64,000 nucleotides of DNA, from the NCBI GenBank assembly GCA_029379385.1, contig CM055607.1, forward strand, positions 1,488,001 through 1,552,000, in the 5' to 3' direction. The translations under genes were made by a program, and so were the position numbers. The number at the start of each line of letters is the position of its first letter. Position 1 is the stretch's first letter. The notes under the pieces are model-generated. The model worked only from the letters and a program-made list of their open reading frames with translations, was not told where the DNA came from and searched no databases. Source of the stretch: Quillaja saponaria. Taxonomy: Eukaryota > Streptophyta > Magnoliopsida > Fabales > Quillajaceae. Below are positions 27,901-41,300 of the stretch, one piece after another.

Positions 27901-30336
27901 CTGGCCAAAAAGTAAAGAGAGAGAAAAAAAAAAAAAAAACTTGTGGTGCTTGTGGCTCTTCCCTATCTTCAAATATTTGTGTAAATTGCTGACATTCATA
28001 CCCATATTCTCCAGGTTCTTGTGAGACAAAGTTCTTAAACTCTAATTCACAGCTTGTAGAGCCTCTAGAAAGCCGAAAGTTTGCAAGATTTACATTGCAG
28101 TATACAGAATTGGAAGAGAAGCCCATTGGAAAAGAGCAATGGGTTCCCAGATTTGCCGGACATCAGAATTTGGAAGAGAGGGAAAAGTCATTTTTGGCTC
28201 GTGATCAAAAAATAAACTGTGGCTTTGTTAGAAGTCCTGAAGGATTTCCTGGTACAGGATTTGACATTGCGGAAGATGATGCAAGTTACATTAGTATGTG
28301 TCACATTGCTGTTGTCTCCTGCATATTTGGAAATTCTGATCGCTTGAGGACACCAACTGATAAAATGGTATGGCCTTGCTGTTTTTTTTTTTTTTTGGTT
28401 TGGGGAAGGGGGTTGTGTCAAAAACACAAAATGTTTGATTTTTAGTAAAATCTTATTTGATTTGTCTGTTTTTATATTCTGTACCATATACCTGAATCCT
28501 CAAAAAACCAATTTTTGGAGATAGGTTGCAATTCTAAACCCATTCATTTGTAATTCCTATTTTGTAACCTAAAGCCCTCCCATTCCCACAGTCTGCATGT
28601 TTTTTAAATCTGTCATCCATTGTTTTGGTGGTAAACTTTGTACTTTATGTATACTGATTATCCTCCAGGGCTTGTTTTACACCAAGTTCTCTCAGAATTT
28701 GATTCCCTCCTAGAAACCTACTAATACCTGATATAACAATTTCCCCCTGGGATGAGCAGTACGTTTCACTGTTAGTATATAAGTTTTTTGGATACACAAA
28801 TCTGTACCTCCTGTGGATTTCAGTTGTATTAATTATGTTATTCATTCATCTTGTACGTTTATTCTAGAAGAAGTGAATTTCTTAATTAAATCTTGAGCAA
28901 GGTCAAAGTTTGTTATGTTTCAAAATTCATTGGGATTTCCTTTATAGGTGTCTTTTGTTGAGAATGTTCTAGCTAAGGTTAGTTGGAAATTAAAAGCAAT
29001 CTTAGTTTCAGTTGTTCCATTTCAGGTCACTCGTTTGTCAAGGAAGAATGTTTGCTTTGTTATGTTCATGGATGAAGTTACGCTGGAAGCACTTACTTAT
29101 GAAGGTCAAGTGCCAGATAGAATGGGTTTTATTGGTTTATGGAGGATAGTGGTGGTGAAAAATCTACCTTTTGATGATATGCGGAGAGTGGGCAAAATAC
29201 CAAAGCTATTGCCACATCGGCTTTTTCCTTCTGCAAGGTGAGAACTATGTAGACAATCTGGTGATCAGTAGGTGCTCATGGCCCTTTTGCCTATAACAAC
29301 ATTAATTTTCATGTGCTTTTGATGATTCCTGTTATGTCCTGATTACTGTGTCAAATTACTACGCCTTTTCAACTTGTTTTCTCTGCCAAAATATATTTCA
29401 AGTTCTTTTAAAGACATCATAGCTTCATCTACAATCTTTTGCATTGAAGTTTGAAATTAAGTTTACGGGAAGTTTTTCTCTATATTAAGTTGCTTAGTGG
29501 CAGGTTTTTATGTTTGATGGATAGGATTTTTTATGTAAATTGTTTGTTTTTTCATAGTGCGTTTTAATGCAAATTTTGCCTTAGGTATTCAATCTGGTTG
29601 GATAGCAAGTTACGACTACAATTTGACCCTCTACTTATCTTGGAATACTTCTTGTGGAGAAAAGGTTCGGAATATGCAATATCTAATCACTATGACAGAC
29701 ACTGTGTGTGGGAAGAGGTTGCCCAAAACAAGAAGTTGAACAAGTTCAACCATACTATTATAGATCAACAATTTGCATTTTATCAGGCTGATGGGTTGAA
29801 AAGATTTAATTCATCAGACCCGAACAAGCTTCTCCCAAGCAGTATGACTCTCTTCTAAGAATTCTCTCGTTTTGATGTCCATACTTCCAGTTTAAATGTA
29901 ATTAATGTGACCCCATTAATAACTATGTTGTTTTGTTTTGTCTACAGATGTGCCTGAAGGGTCTTTTATTATAAGGGCACACACCCCTATGTCAAATTTA
30001 TTTTCGTGTCTTTGGTTCAATGAAGTTGACCGGTTTACTCCTCGTGATCAGCTGAGTTTTGCATATACGTACCAGAAGTTGAGAAGGATGAATCCCGACA
30101 AACCTTTTCATCTTAATATGTTCAAGGTGAGAAAAATAACGTGACTTGTAAGTGGATGGGAAATTTGATGATAAATATAATATTTTGAGGGGGGAGGGGA
30201 AGGAGAAGTGACCTGAAATTAACCTCTTTTTTGTTTGATCCTTGCATTCCAGGACTGTGAGAGGAGAGCCATAGCAAAGTTATTTCGTCACAGGTCACAG
30301 GAGAAGCGAAATATTCCTCGAATAACAGCCAAATAA
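24962..30336 (+). CDS. DUF616 (TOD1/MUCI70-type) membrane protein, EMB2756-like
   Basis: Seven exons (24962-25214, 26084-26866, 28015-28367, 29026-29237, 29585-29841, 29948-30126, 30253-30336) give 706 aa. A basic cytoplasmic N-terminus of about 55 residues precedes one membrane helix (SVGAVIVFLALVLAVTVLAYYYL, about 58-80): a type II topology typical of Golgi enzymes. Next comes an acidic, low-complexity lumenal stem of about 260 residues. From about residue 345 comes the conserved DUF616 domain with SCETKF, VVSCIFGNSDRLR, CFVMFMDE, RYSIWLDSKL and ISNHYDRHCVWEE. Related proteins include MUCI70, implicated in pectin synthesis, and TOD1, reported as a ceramidase. Layout and length resemble Arabidopsis At1g34550 (EMB2756, about 735 aa), an embryo-essential gene as I recall. 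Glycosyltransferase activity is an inference. The start at MAQYRQSG is preferred over an upstream non-conserved extension. Confidence 0.88.
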
Positions 30337-31600
30337 AGTGGGCGTATATTGGCATTTTTTTTTTCTTCCAGGGAATCGATCTGTTTGTTACATATGGCCA
30401 TTTCCTTCCTCAGTGTCTGTTGAAGCCTGAGGGTCTACCATCTGATTTCCAGTATACTGCATAAGTGATATTCGGGTGCTGGTGCAGAGGAAAATCCTGA
30501 TGCAAAACTTCATTATCAGACAACTTTTCTGGGTAAGGTTGAAATTGCTGCAGTTATATTAATTGAATTTTTTGTGGAACAGGTCTGTGATCTGTTTTAG
30601 CATGTTTGTTGTATCATTTACACATCATTCAAAGCCACAACTGGAGGCAACTCGATGCCATTACTTCTACGAGTCTGCAAAAGTTGATAGTCAGTTCTTT
30701 CTTTTTCTCCATAGCTTCTCACTTGGGATATTGAATTTGTTGTTGTACGTAGAAAATTTTGATTGGACACTTAGACTTGTAATACTTTAGCAATCGACTC
30801 AAGATTATGATTCTTATGCGTGATTTGAACGCTAGATATTACATTGTATTTATTTCCAAATCCCCAGGATTAATTATGTAATTCAAGTTGATGTTATTTC
30901 TTCCATTATCTCGTATTTCCTTTGTCTTTTCGTGTTCTGACTATTTCTCTGTACTCATTTCTGAGCAAAAGAAAGATTAAAAACTTCTACCAGATTAAAA
31001 TATAGTTACAAAGATTACAAAACAGCGCAGTAGATGTAAAGAGTGCCCACAATCATGAAACTTGTCCTCTAAGCTAAAACACAAAGGGCTGAACTCCAAC
31101 ACAAGAAACTACAGACTTGAGGTAACTATGAGTCTATGATTTCAGGACCTCAAAGTTATCAAAAATGCATTAGGGTTTGCTTTGCTTTTGCCAATTCAAA
31201 ACTCTGCATACATTTATTACCCATGAAATCGTAAAAATTGAAGTAGCTAGTAAGACTACTAGACTAGCAATCTAGTGCAATACAATATTCTTTTGCATTT
31301 GGGTAGATAATAATCAAAGCATTAAGTGTAAGTAAAAATTTGTAAACTTTTTTCTTGTAATTGTAAAGTAGCAGGTAATAATCATATCTATTTAACATTT
31401 ATTAGAACATCACTTTCTTTTTCCAAGGAACAAAATGTCAAAAATTTAACTAGATCATGGTCAGCCCTGCATAATCCCATTGCAGATGGAAGTTTAATAA
31501 TACGCTCAGTGATTCTCCTGCTTCAACTTTTACAGTAAAATCAATACAGATCAAAGTTTACCTCTAGAACTTTAATTTCTTCATAAATTAGATTCTCAAT
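30337..31600. other. Spacer between convergent genes
   Basis: Contains the 3' UTRs of the DUF616 gene and of the aminotransferase gene on the other strand. No ORF of note. Confidence 0.5.
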
Positions 31601-31607
31601 ACAAGGA

Positions 31608-34600
31608 TCAGTACAGGCTCTTGAGGCACTTCATAAGGGCATCTGTGTGTTCAGGCTTTCCGACAGATACACGAACATAACCCTTCAATTCTTTATTGTT
31701 GTAGTGTCGAATCATCACACCCATTTTTGCAAGGTCCTCCTGTATTATAAATAGATAATCTCTATAAATGAAAGTCTGTATTAAGGGCTTGACATTAGTT
31801 GATGTTAGAAGTTACAATAAATCAACATGAATAGTTGGCCTGCAGAACTACTCCCAAGTCCAAACCTAATGGTTTACAAACAAACCTATACCGCAACTAA
31901 TCAACTCTTACCAGGCCAACCAATCAAGAAGGTACCTCTGATCTATCATAAATCAAAACCAAGAAAAACACAACACTGCTATGTCTAACTATATTGGAAA
32001 CGTATCTCCAACTCATGATATTCATGCAAGCATTCAACAAGAAAGCGAATTCCTGTGCTTGCTCATCTGCACTCATACCTTTGTGTGTACTGAATTGAGA
32101 GAGAAAAAAAGGATACCCAAAATATTTTTGATGAATTGCAACAATGACAAAGAGGGGAATGTTTATGTACCTTCAGCTTCTTTGCGTCCACTCCAGATTT
32201 AACCTCACAAAGAATGAAGTTAGAATAGCTTGGATATGGACTCAGGAATGGAACTTCCTTTAAAAGGTTAAAAAGCCTCTCCCTTTCTTGTACCAGGGCC
32301 TCTTTAACATTCTGGTTGTGACAGCTGACTCATATTAGATTTGGCATTTAAGTGCAGAGATAATGTTCAAGCAGTGCATAAACAATTCAAATACGCAGGT
32401 ATGGCTACCTCAAGATATGTAGGATTCTGCAATGCAGCACATGCAGAAACTTCGGCAGCAACAGATACGTTATAAGGTTGCTTTGCTCTCCAGAGATACT
32501 CAATAATACTCAAAGGAAAAGCTCCATAACCCACACGGAGTCCAGCTAAACCTGAAGAGAGAGAGTAATACTGTTAAAAGGCAGTCTGGGAATCATTTAC
32601 TGCATGGTGGGCCACATACTCATCTGTTTCTATCTAAACTCCAAGCCTTAGAATATATAAGTCTAATCATTTAACAAGTGCTGAACAATCAACACAAAGA
32701 CCAAATAAATTTTGTCCTCTATAGACTAGTTGTACATCAAGGTAAATAGACCAGAACACAATGTCAATCACACGGAGAAACAAGTAAGCTCTGCCAAATT
32801 ATTAAGCCAGTAAGAAGGACAAGGAGTAAAACAAACCAGCTCTTTTGCTAAACGTCCGAAGAACAATCAAATTCTCATGTTTCTTCACCCAACTCATCTT
32901 TGATTGAATTCCTGAAAACTCAATGTATGCTTCATCCAGCACCACTAATATGGGAAGCGCAAGTATCTTTAAGAGAACCTCATCATCAATTATACTGTTT
33001 TGCAAATATTAGCATTAGATATACTACATCAGAATAAAATCAATGAGTAGAGAAACACATAATTCCAGCATCCTATGATAAAAAACTCAGAAAGACTTAC
33101 TTTCTTATCTAGAAGACCAAACATGGAGCATATGGCCTGAAGTATGACTCAATTGTGCAGAAAAATAAAAAAAAATCGTAGTTCTTTAATTCTGATTGGA
33201 TTTGTAGACAGGTCATTCTAACATTACACACATTAAAACAGAAAATACCAGTACCGAGTGAGCATCCTTGTTTGTAAATTCTTAACTTATTCATCAGATA
33301 TTCAGAATCAGACAAGTTTCCAATATTCATCAATAAATCTCCTGAATTTTAAAGTAGTTCGTGTAGCTTAACATTCAGTCCCAGTTATAGACAAACTGGC
33401 TTACGACAAGACGAAACCACAATTTAGATAAACACGTCTCCACAATAACTCTGGTTTAGAATAGAAAATGGTAAGCGTAAAGCTACATGGTTCCTTCTGT
33501 AATGACTCTAAGATAAGAAATATACAAAATGCAAGCTGATAATCATCCGAAAATATTTTTTCAAAAATGAGAAGGGAAGGATAGTTGTCAATTACCTCCC
33601 GTCTGGATTGTTTGGAGATGTTAGAAATATGCATTTGGGTTTCTCTTGCTCAACAACCTCAGCGATGCGTTTCACATTCAAGCTGAAGTCTGCCTTCCTT
33701 GAAACTATGGGGTGATGAATAAAGCATAATGTTAAGCACATCTAATATGACATGATATAAAAAGCTAAACAACATGAAGTGCACAAAAGGAAACTTAAGG
33801 GACTAATCAGTCGTAGAACCCCAACAAAACCAAGCTGTTCATGAAATTTTATCTTTACCTTTGATGACAAGTGCCCCATTAACAGCAGCATCAAATTCAT
33901 ACATTGTGAAGGTTGGAGGACAGTCTACAATCTTGTCACCAGGATCCAGTACACAACTGCAAGATATATGAATCATTTATGACAACCAAAATACAAAGAA
34001 CAAATTGAAACACCTATGCAAAAAATGAATGACAAAGGGAAAAAAAGAATTGAAACTTAATTAAGAAACGAGATTTTATTTCTAACCGCATAATCAAATC
34101 AATGAGCTCGTCTGCACCACATCCTGCAAGAATGTAGTCCGGTTCAAGGCCTGAATCTTTGGCAAGGGCAGCACGTAATCGACGGCTTTCTGGGTCAGGA
34201 TAGACATAAGGGAATTTCAATGCTCCTAAGGCTTCTAAAACCTGTAAGAAACTCTTATATATAACTCAAGAGATATAGAGGTGTGAACCACTCAGGACAG
34301 TTTCTGTATAAAGTCAGACAGGCCTTCAACATAAAGTTCTCAAATTGCTAAATAATATTTCACATCATTATCAATACCAAAGGCTTTTTTCTCAATATTA
34401 TAAAAGAGACAATGCGAGAGAGTAAAGGCTTGCCTCTGGGGGAGGACCATAAGGATTTTCATTAGCATCTAACTTGATAATATCCTCCGGCTTCCGTCCA
34501 AGATGGGAAGACAAAACCTGCAGCGAAAAACCCATTATTTCTTTCGGTGCCAAATTACAGACTAAAAGGGTGGTTATGGAACCTTAACCATAAGCCAGTG

Positions 34601-35179
34601 AACTTTGGGTCTAGTGCCATCTCCTTGCCCTTGAGAACATGAAGGTGAAATTACAAGTTCTGAGTTTGTCATGCGAGAGCAAGTGCCAGTAACTTATGAA
34701 TAAAAAGGAAAAGGGGGCATCTGGACCATATAGTGACATATACCCTATTCAGATAGAATAATCAAGTAGCTACCATTGGAACTTCTAAACTAGAACTTTA
34801 CAAGTTAGTAAATTTGCTCGTAGTCATCATTCCTAAAAGTGTTTTGAGGAAATCATTGCCGCATTAACCACATGGTATCAACTAAATCAATGGAAACACA
34901 AAATCCTGAAATGGGTTGGATTAAACTGACCTCAAATGGCAGAATGGGCTGGTAAGGAGACAATGTCCTCAAATGGGCTCTAATGAAAGAGTCACCAGTT
35001 AATTGTAGCTGACCGTTATTGACTTGTTCTATTGGAATAGTGGAGGCCATAATCACAACCTTCCTCAGATTCCCTTCAAATGAACAACTGGGTCTGGGCG
35101 TCAACAGTGATTGTTGCAACCTGGTGTTGGATTTAACCAAGAAGAGAGTAGGAGAATTGTAGAAGTCAATCACGCCCAT
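31608..35179 (-). CDS. HISN6: Histidinol-phosphate aminotransferase, plastid
   Basis: Nine coding exons (35179-34931, 34517-34434, 34241-34087, 33956-33859, 33704-33596, 32994-32837, 32551-32409, 32311-32171, 31739-31608) give 422 aa; the Arabidopsis enzyme is 417 aa. It converts imidazole-acetol phosphate plus glutamate to histidinol phosphate in histidine synthesis, in plastids. The first ~60 residues are a Ser/Arg-rich transit peptide beginning MGVIDF, like Arabidopsis MGVINV. Class II aminotransferase landmarks: LDANENPYGPP, GCGADELIDLIMR, SPNNPDG, VVLDEAYIEFS, and the PLP-binding Lys at about 282 in RTFSKRAG. A leader intron (about 35285-35186) ends just before the ATG. The intron after exon 2 starts with GC instead of GT. 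All joins are in phase and no residue is missing. Confidence 0.95.
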
Positions 35180-35302
35180 AGATACCTGCATGATCGAAAT
35201 TCGTAAAATTTCAATGTCTTCGCATTCAGTATTAGCATTAAACAGACGGAGGAGAGTGACAACAGAAGCTGGGGTGTCTGCGTACCTGAGCTTTGAGGGC
35301 AA

Positions 35303-35898
35303 TCAGTAATATCAGATCAATATCTCAGAATTAAAACTCAAAAGTCCAAGACAGTGGGCTGGAAAAGAAAATGAAAATAAATATTAAAAAGCATAGCCAA
35401 ATAAAAAATAAGAAAACAACTTTAGTCCTTAATTTTTACAAATTCGTTAATTTCTTCTCTACATATTTAAATTGTTCAAACTCATCCCTAAAGTGATTAA
35501 CCTTAAAATTGAATGTGCTCCCCGTACTGTTGTAACATAGGTCATTGTAAACTTCTTATAAAAAAAAAAAAGGTCATTGTAAACTATCTAAAGAATACAA
35601 GTTGAGGAAACTAAAACAAATTGGTTAATAAATTATGTCTAGCATTACATTTATTTTGAAACACTATTACATGTTTTTTTTTTATAACTTTGATTAAACT
35701 TTGATTCATCCAAGAAATAAAAGATGAATATCTATAATAATCCTTTGTACATTGAATTGGCATGAATGAGCATTCTTCCTAGTAAGTTTTATGACCGACA
35801 AATTTTCCCCTTTCTTCATTTTTCCAAAATAGAAGAGAGAGAGAGAACAATTTCAAATAAGAAATGAACCAACCAATAATGATCCAAGAAAAAAAAAA
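35303..35898. other. Intergenic, no gene
   Basis: AT-rich sequence between two minus-strand genes. It should contain the aminotransferase promoter and the 3' UTR of the next gene. Confidence 0.5.
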
Positions 35899-36411
35899 TC
35901 AAACTTGGCGTACACTCTTTTTGGTTTTCAAATGAGAGTTATGGAGCAAGAAGAGCTTCTTCAGGACCTTTAAGATCACCATGCCTGCAGGCTTCCTATT
36001 TGAAAACCCAGCACCACTAGTTTTAGACATTGTTAATGCCTGAACACAGCCTAACTCAACCATATCTCTTGAAGAAGTTGTTGCAGACCCTGTTGTTGAG
36101 GACAACTCTTCATTGAAATCTTCCCATAACAAATCCATCTTGTCCTCTTCATCATCCCCTCCAAGTCCTTTTAGACTATTCTCAACACATGAAAAGCTAT
36201 GTCTTTGATTATATTTGTTCAATTTTTGTGCAAAACAATCTTCCTTATCTTCTTTGCTATCTGAACTGTATTTTCTGGCTTCCTCCTTCTCTGTTTCAAT
36301 ATGATATGAATTGGGTGAGGCTGCTGGAGATAGATTCCACAAGGGAGGTGAATCAATGCTACATGGGTTGGTTTCACCAATTGCAGGGAAGCTGAATTCT
36401 TCTGTAGCCAT
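35899..36411 (-). CDS. Uncharacterised plant protein, 170 aa
   Basis: A single uninterrupted ORF of 170 codons starting MATEEFSFPAIGE. I do not recognise a named domain. The N-terminal half is Ser/Pro-rich (SIDSPPLWNLSPAASP); the middle is acidic (GGDDEEDKMDLLWEDFNEEL), an amphipathic segment with Trp and Leu; the C-terminus is basic with a hydrophobic helix (MVILKVLKKLFLLHNS). That mix suits a small nuclear or membrane-associated regulator, but nothing in the sequence settles it. Codon use and the lack of internal stops support a real gene. The longer in-frame extension upstream has no ATG. It is divergent from the LRR kinase gene 1.9 kb away. Confidence 0.7.
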   Translation of the reverse strand: MATEEFSFPAIGETNPCSIDSPPLWNLSPAASPNSYHIETEKEEARKYSSDSKEDKEDCFAQKLNKYNQRHSFSCVENSLKGLGGDDEEDKMDLLWEDFNEELSSTTGSATTSSRDMVELGCVQALTMSKTSGAGFSNRKPAGMVILKVLKKLFLLHNSHLKTKKSVRQV

Positions 36412-38290
36412 GGCTTGTTTAATCAGCACTTTGTAAAATAAGCTATTAGAATTAATTATGGGTGTGTTGGGGGTTGGGGGTTGGAGGTTTGGTTGTTTTG
36501 GGAGTTTTAGTTCAACTGCTTCAACAAAGTCACAATTTCAAGCAAGATTTGGCAGCAGATAAATGGTCATACCCAAAAGACGAGGGGCAAAAAAAAAAAA
36601 AAAAAAAAAAACTGAACATCCCCTCGGCCTTGTCATCAGAACATTAATATAAACAAGAACTTGAAATGAAAAAGAAAATATTACCCATCAACCAAAAAAA
36701 TTTGACACATCTTATTTTTGTTCACACATTTGCAGTTTGATGAATTCAAATATTAGGTGAGATTTCAATAGTGGTGTCAATAAATGCACCTGTCATAACT
36801 CATAAGTTTGATGCATATTTTTCATGAAGTGGAATGAAGCTCATTTTGATAGATTTAGACATTTTAATTAAAATATTTGAGTATATAGAAATCAGTTAAT
36901 TAAGCACTTTAAAGGGTTTTAATTAAGGGCATCTTATTACCGCCGGACTGATAGGAGTAAACCAATTTGTGTGCTAGTTGTTTTTCCACATAGTGGTGTT
37001 AAGTCTATTGACTAAAGTAGCTATTGAAAGGGGTGACTCATTCTTTCAGTCTTTTTTATTTTTGTTTTTGTCCTCAGTAACACGGCATGCACAAGCCACT
37101 GACATTGGTAGACACAAAGAAACTAATAAAATGACAAAGTCAATCTTTCACAGAATAATAAGAATAAAGGCCAGGCACTCAGACCAACTGTTCCAACCAA
37201 AACCAACCCCAAAAATAACTACAATCTTGGATTAAGTTGGTGAAATCAATCATTAAGCCTTGCATATCAGAAAAAAAATAAAATTATTAGTTGCACTCAA
37301 GTGCATGTTCATCAAAGGGTTTGATTTGATAATCTTGCTATCATAGGGCCAATTGTGACAATAGGAGGTAATAATCATGGTTGCAATATAGATACAATTT
37401 CATGAAATGGTTATTGGTAAGTAAATTTCTAGTACTTTGTAAATTATGTAATTATATATATATATATGAGAATTGCATATTAAATAGTGGATTACAATAT
37501 AATAATTATTTTTTATTGACACTGCTAAACAATTGAAAAAAATTATTTAATTCTATGCCAAAATTTTTCATGTTTCTCAAATTAATTTTTTTTTATACGA
37601 AAGCTTCAGATATAGATTTTGGGCTTGGCCAGCCCATATGCATTGGCCCAAATGTTTGTTTGGACTTTACAATAGTCGTACTGGTGAAATTTGACCTCCA
37701 GAATCCATTGATGGAGGAAGAGTAGTGCCCAAAAAGAAAAGTTGCAAAACACTGTACTACGAAATTACCTACAAATATCTCAAACTGTGGATGAAAGACA
37801 AGAGTTTCATCTCTTTTCCACAATATGTTGTGTTGACTGATAAACCAGCCGTATGACTTGGGTCGTGTGACTTGTGTCCCAGTTTCCCAGTGATTCGCAT
37901 TTAGAAATTTTTTTCATTAATGGCGATTGCATTTGTTGGCTCTGCCCCTTACGTGTTTGAAAAATTACCTGTTTCAAATTTCAATCTAGTAGGACCCCAA
38001 GACTTCTAAGAGCTCTGGCCTAGGAGGATTGCTTTACAATACCCAAGCGCGTCATTGTTCACAGTCAAAGTCCAAGAAATGGGAACTCCGCCATTCTTGT
38101 CTGATGTCAGTTTAGTCTTCTGTAGAAGCAGACCCAGCAAGTCCAGTCAACTCCATTCCCAACACCCCAACATTTTATTTCTTTCCTGCAGAGGTTCCCC
38201 TGGTCTGGTCTTCTTCTATTCTATTCTCTTGTTCCTCTTCTTTCTGTTCTATCCCACCTGAAGCCAGACTAGTATACTGATCCCAAAGCC
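36412..38290. other. Divergent intergenic region
   Basis: Lies between the 170-aa gene and the LRR kinase gene. G-rich runs at about 36466-36500 and a 22-A run near 36590-36611 stand out. No ORF looks coding. Confidence 0.45.
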
Positions 38291-38294
38291 AGAA

Positions 38295-38300
38295 TATATA
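38295..38300 (+). promoter_or_regulatory. Putative TATA box of LRR kinase gene
   Basis: TATATA about 50 bases before the ATG at 38351. A TATA this close gives a leader of only about 25 bases, so the true promoter may lie further upstream. Confidence 0.3.
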
Positions 38301-38350
38301 ACTACATGAGAAAAAGGAGCGAAATTTAAGTACAAGCACACACAGCTAAA

Positions 38351-41300
38351 ATGGGAAGGTATGAGAACTGGACCTCTCTCCTCTGTATCTTTGTTTTATT
38401 CTTTTTCTGTCCGATGGTATTGTCTCAATTGTCTTCAAATCAAATTAGCACCATGATAACTCTTTCCCAGCTTCTTAATAGCGGTGTTAGTACCGTTCCA
38501 TGGAATATCACCAAACAGCCAAATCCATGTTCATGGGATGGAATCATTTGCGACCTCAGAAATTCCTCTATAATCGAGATTTCTCTAAATAGGTTTTCCA
38601 TTTCTTCCCCCACATTTCTGCCTGTTCTTTGTCAGATTGATTCTCTGCGGCATCTTGATGTATCTAATAACTCTCTGAGCTCAATCCCAAATGAGTTCAT
38701 TACAGATTGTGGAAAGATTGATGGGCTAAAGCTGTTGAATTTTAGCCAAAATAAATTGGTGGGTCATTTGCCAACTTTTCAAGGTTTCTCGGGGTTGGAG
38801 TTCCTGGACATGTCATTCAATATCTTAGATGGAAACATCGATTTACAGTTAGATGGATTAATTAGCCTTAAGAGTTTGAACCTCAGTTACAATCATTTCA
38901 CTGGGTCAGTTCCTGCCATCTTTGGAAATTCTAAGGTTTTGGAGCGGCTTGTGCTCTCTGCGAATAATTTCACTAGAATCCCGGATGAAATCCTGAGTTT
39001 TAAAAATTTAACCTTGATTGATCTTAGTGTAAACCAGCTTCGAGGCTCTATCCTTGATAGGATTGGGGAGCTCTCCAAGTTGGAGACTCTGATTCTATCT
39101 TCAAATAATCTAAGTGGAAAAATCCCGCAGACCCTTTCCAGCATCACAACCCTTTCACGTTTTGCAGCATACCAGAACAAATTCAGTGGTGCTATTCCAA
39201 GTGGGATTACAAAATTTCTAAGGAATCTTGATCTTAGTTATAATGAGTTATCTGGCTCAATTCCATCAGACCTTTTATCTCACTCAAATTTGCAGACTGT
39301 GGATTTGTCTAATAATGTGTTGAAGGGATCGATACCTGCAAATCTATCTACAAGCTTAGTCAGGTTGAGATTAGGTGTAAATATGCTTAGGGGAATGATC
39401 CCTGTAGGAACATTTGCAATACTTCAGAAGTTGACGTACTTGGAGATGGAAAACAATAGCTTGACCGGGCTGATTCCTTCTGAATTGGGTTCTTGTCGGA
39501 GTTTAGCATTGCTGAATTTGGCTGAGAATAAACTCACTGGTGAATTGCCAGCAGAGCTGGGTAATCTTAATAATATGCAAGTTTTGAAGCTTCAAATGAA
39601 CAAGTTTTTTGGACCAATCCCCACTCAAATTACCCAATTACAGAAACTGTCAACACTAAATTTCAGCTGGAATTCGCTAACTGGATCAATACCTTCTACA
39701 ATATCAGGCTTGAAAAACCTTATTAACCTGAACTTACAAGGAAACAGTCTCAGTGGCCCTATTCCTAAATCGGTAGGCAGCATGTCTGCACTGATAGAAC
39801 TCCAACTTGGATCAAACCAACTAAGTGGTGAGCTTCCAAATATGCCAGAGAATTTGCAGATTGCTTTGAATCTCAGTAGCAACCTCTTTCAAGGCACCAT
39901 TCCAAGCCACCTTTCTGCATTGATGAAACTAGAAGTCTTGGATCTTGCAAATAACAAGTTTTCAGGTGAAGTTCCTGAGTTTTTAACTAAGATGGAGACC
40001 TTGATACAGTTGTTACTTTCTAACAATCAGCTATCTGGCATTATTCCAAAATTTAGGGAATGGGTTACGGTTGAATATAGGGGAAATAGAGATCTTAGAA
40101 ACATTACCACACCGAGCACTTCCCCTCGGTCAGCAAAAAAGGGGAAATCTGTTGCATTGGCAATTATTATTGCAGTTGCAGCAGCTGTTTTTGTTGTTGG
40201 GATAGTCACCATCCTGGCTATATCAATCTCACGCCGCTATTCCAAAGTTAATGATGAACACTTTCCGGCAGGTGAAAATGTTGGCCTTCCTCAGGCCATC
40301 CAAGGCAATCTGTTAACTGCAAATGGAATCCATAGATCAAACATTGACTTCTCCAAAGTCATGGAAGCTGTTGCTGTACCATCAAACATTGTTTTGAAAA
40401 CAAGGTTTTCAACTTATTATAAAGCCATCATGCCATCAGGATCAATCTACTTTGTCAAGAAGCTTAATTGGAGCGAAAAGCTATTATCATTGGGCAGCCA
40501 TGATAAATTTGGGAAAGAGCTGGAGATATTGGGGAAGCTGAACAATTCAAATATCATGACTCCTTTGGCCTATGTTCTATCGGTTGAGAATGCTTATCTT
40601 TTCTATGAGTTTGCTCCAAAAGGCCCTCTGTTTTATGTTCTTCATGGAAGCTTGGGAAATGCTTTAGATTGGGCAAGCAGATACAGTATAGCTATTGGAG
40701 TTGCTCAGGGTATTGCTTTTCTTCACGGGCACACCTCTGGTCCATTACTGCTCCTTGACCTATCAAGTAGAAACGTCATGCTCAAGTCCCTGAAGGAGCC
40801 TCTGGTTGGAGATATTGAACTCCTCAAGGTGATTGATCCCTCAAAGAGCACTGGAAGCCTTTCTACAGTCGCTGGTTCTGTTGGCTACATTCCTCCAGGT
40901 CAGCAATTCTTGACTGTACATTCCTATTTTATATTATGATAATTATATCATCAAAACATGCAAGTTGGTCAGCAGATTTGATTTCATAGTTCAGGAAGGA
41001 GTCCTGAACTCTTCGTGTATACCTCAAATGTAGCTGTCTGATTCTCACGTTTTTCCTTCTTATACAATAGCTTTGCTAGACTCCTATATACATATCAAAT
41101 TGCTGTTCAATGAATTGCTAAGTTATTGATTAGTGTCCAAAACTCTCTACGTATTCTTTTTTGTGGTTGACAGAGTATGCTTACACAATGAGAGTAACAA
41201 CTGCTGGGAATGTCTACAGCTTTGGGGTGGTTCTATTGGAGTTACTGACTGGAAAACCAGCGGTAACTGAGGGAACTGAATTGGTGAAGTGGGTATTACG

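Noticed and set aside
27881..28126. Minus-strand ORF of 81 codons resembling a coding exon
   Set aside because: It is the antisense shadow of exon 3 of the DUF616 gene, which is in phase and conserved on the plus strand (GSCETKF...).
37593..37823. 76-codon minus-strand ORF in the intergenic region before the LRR kinase
   Set aside because: No recognisable domain, no conserved-looking motif and no splice partner.
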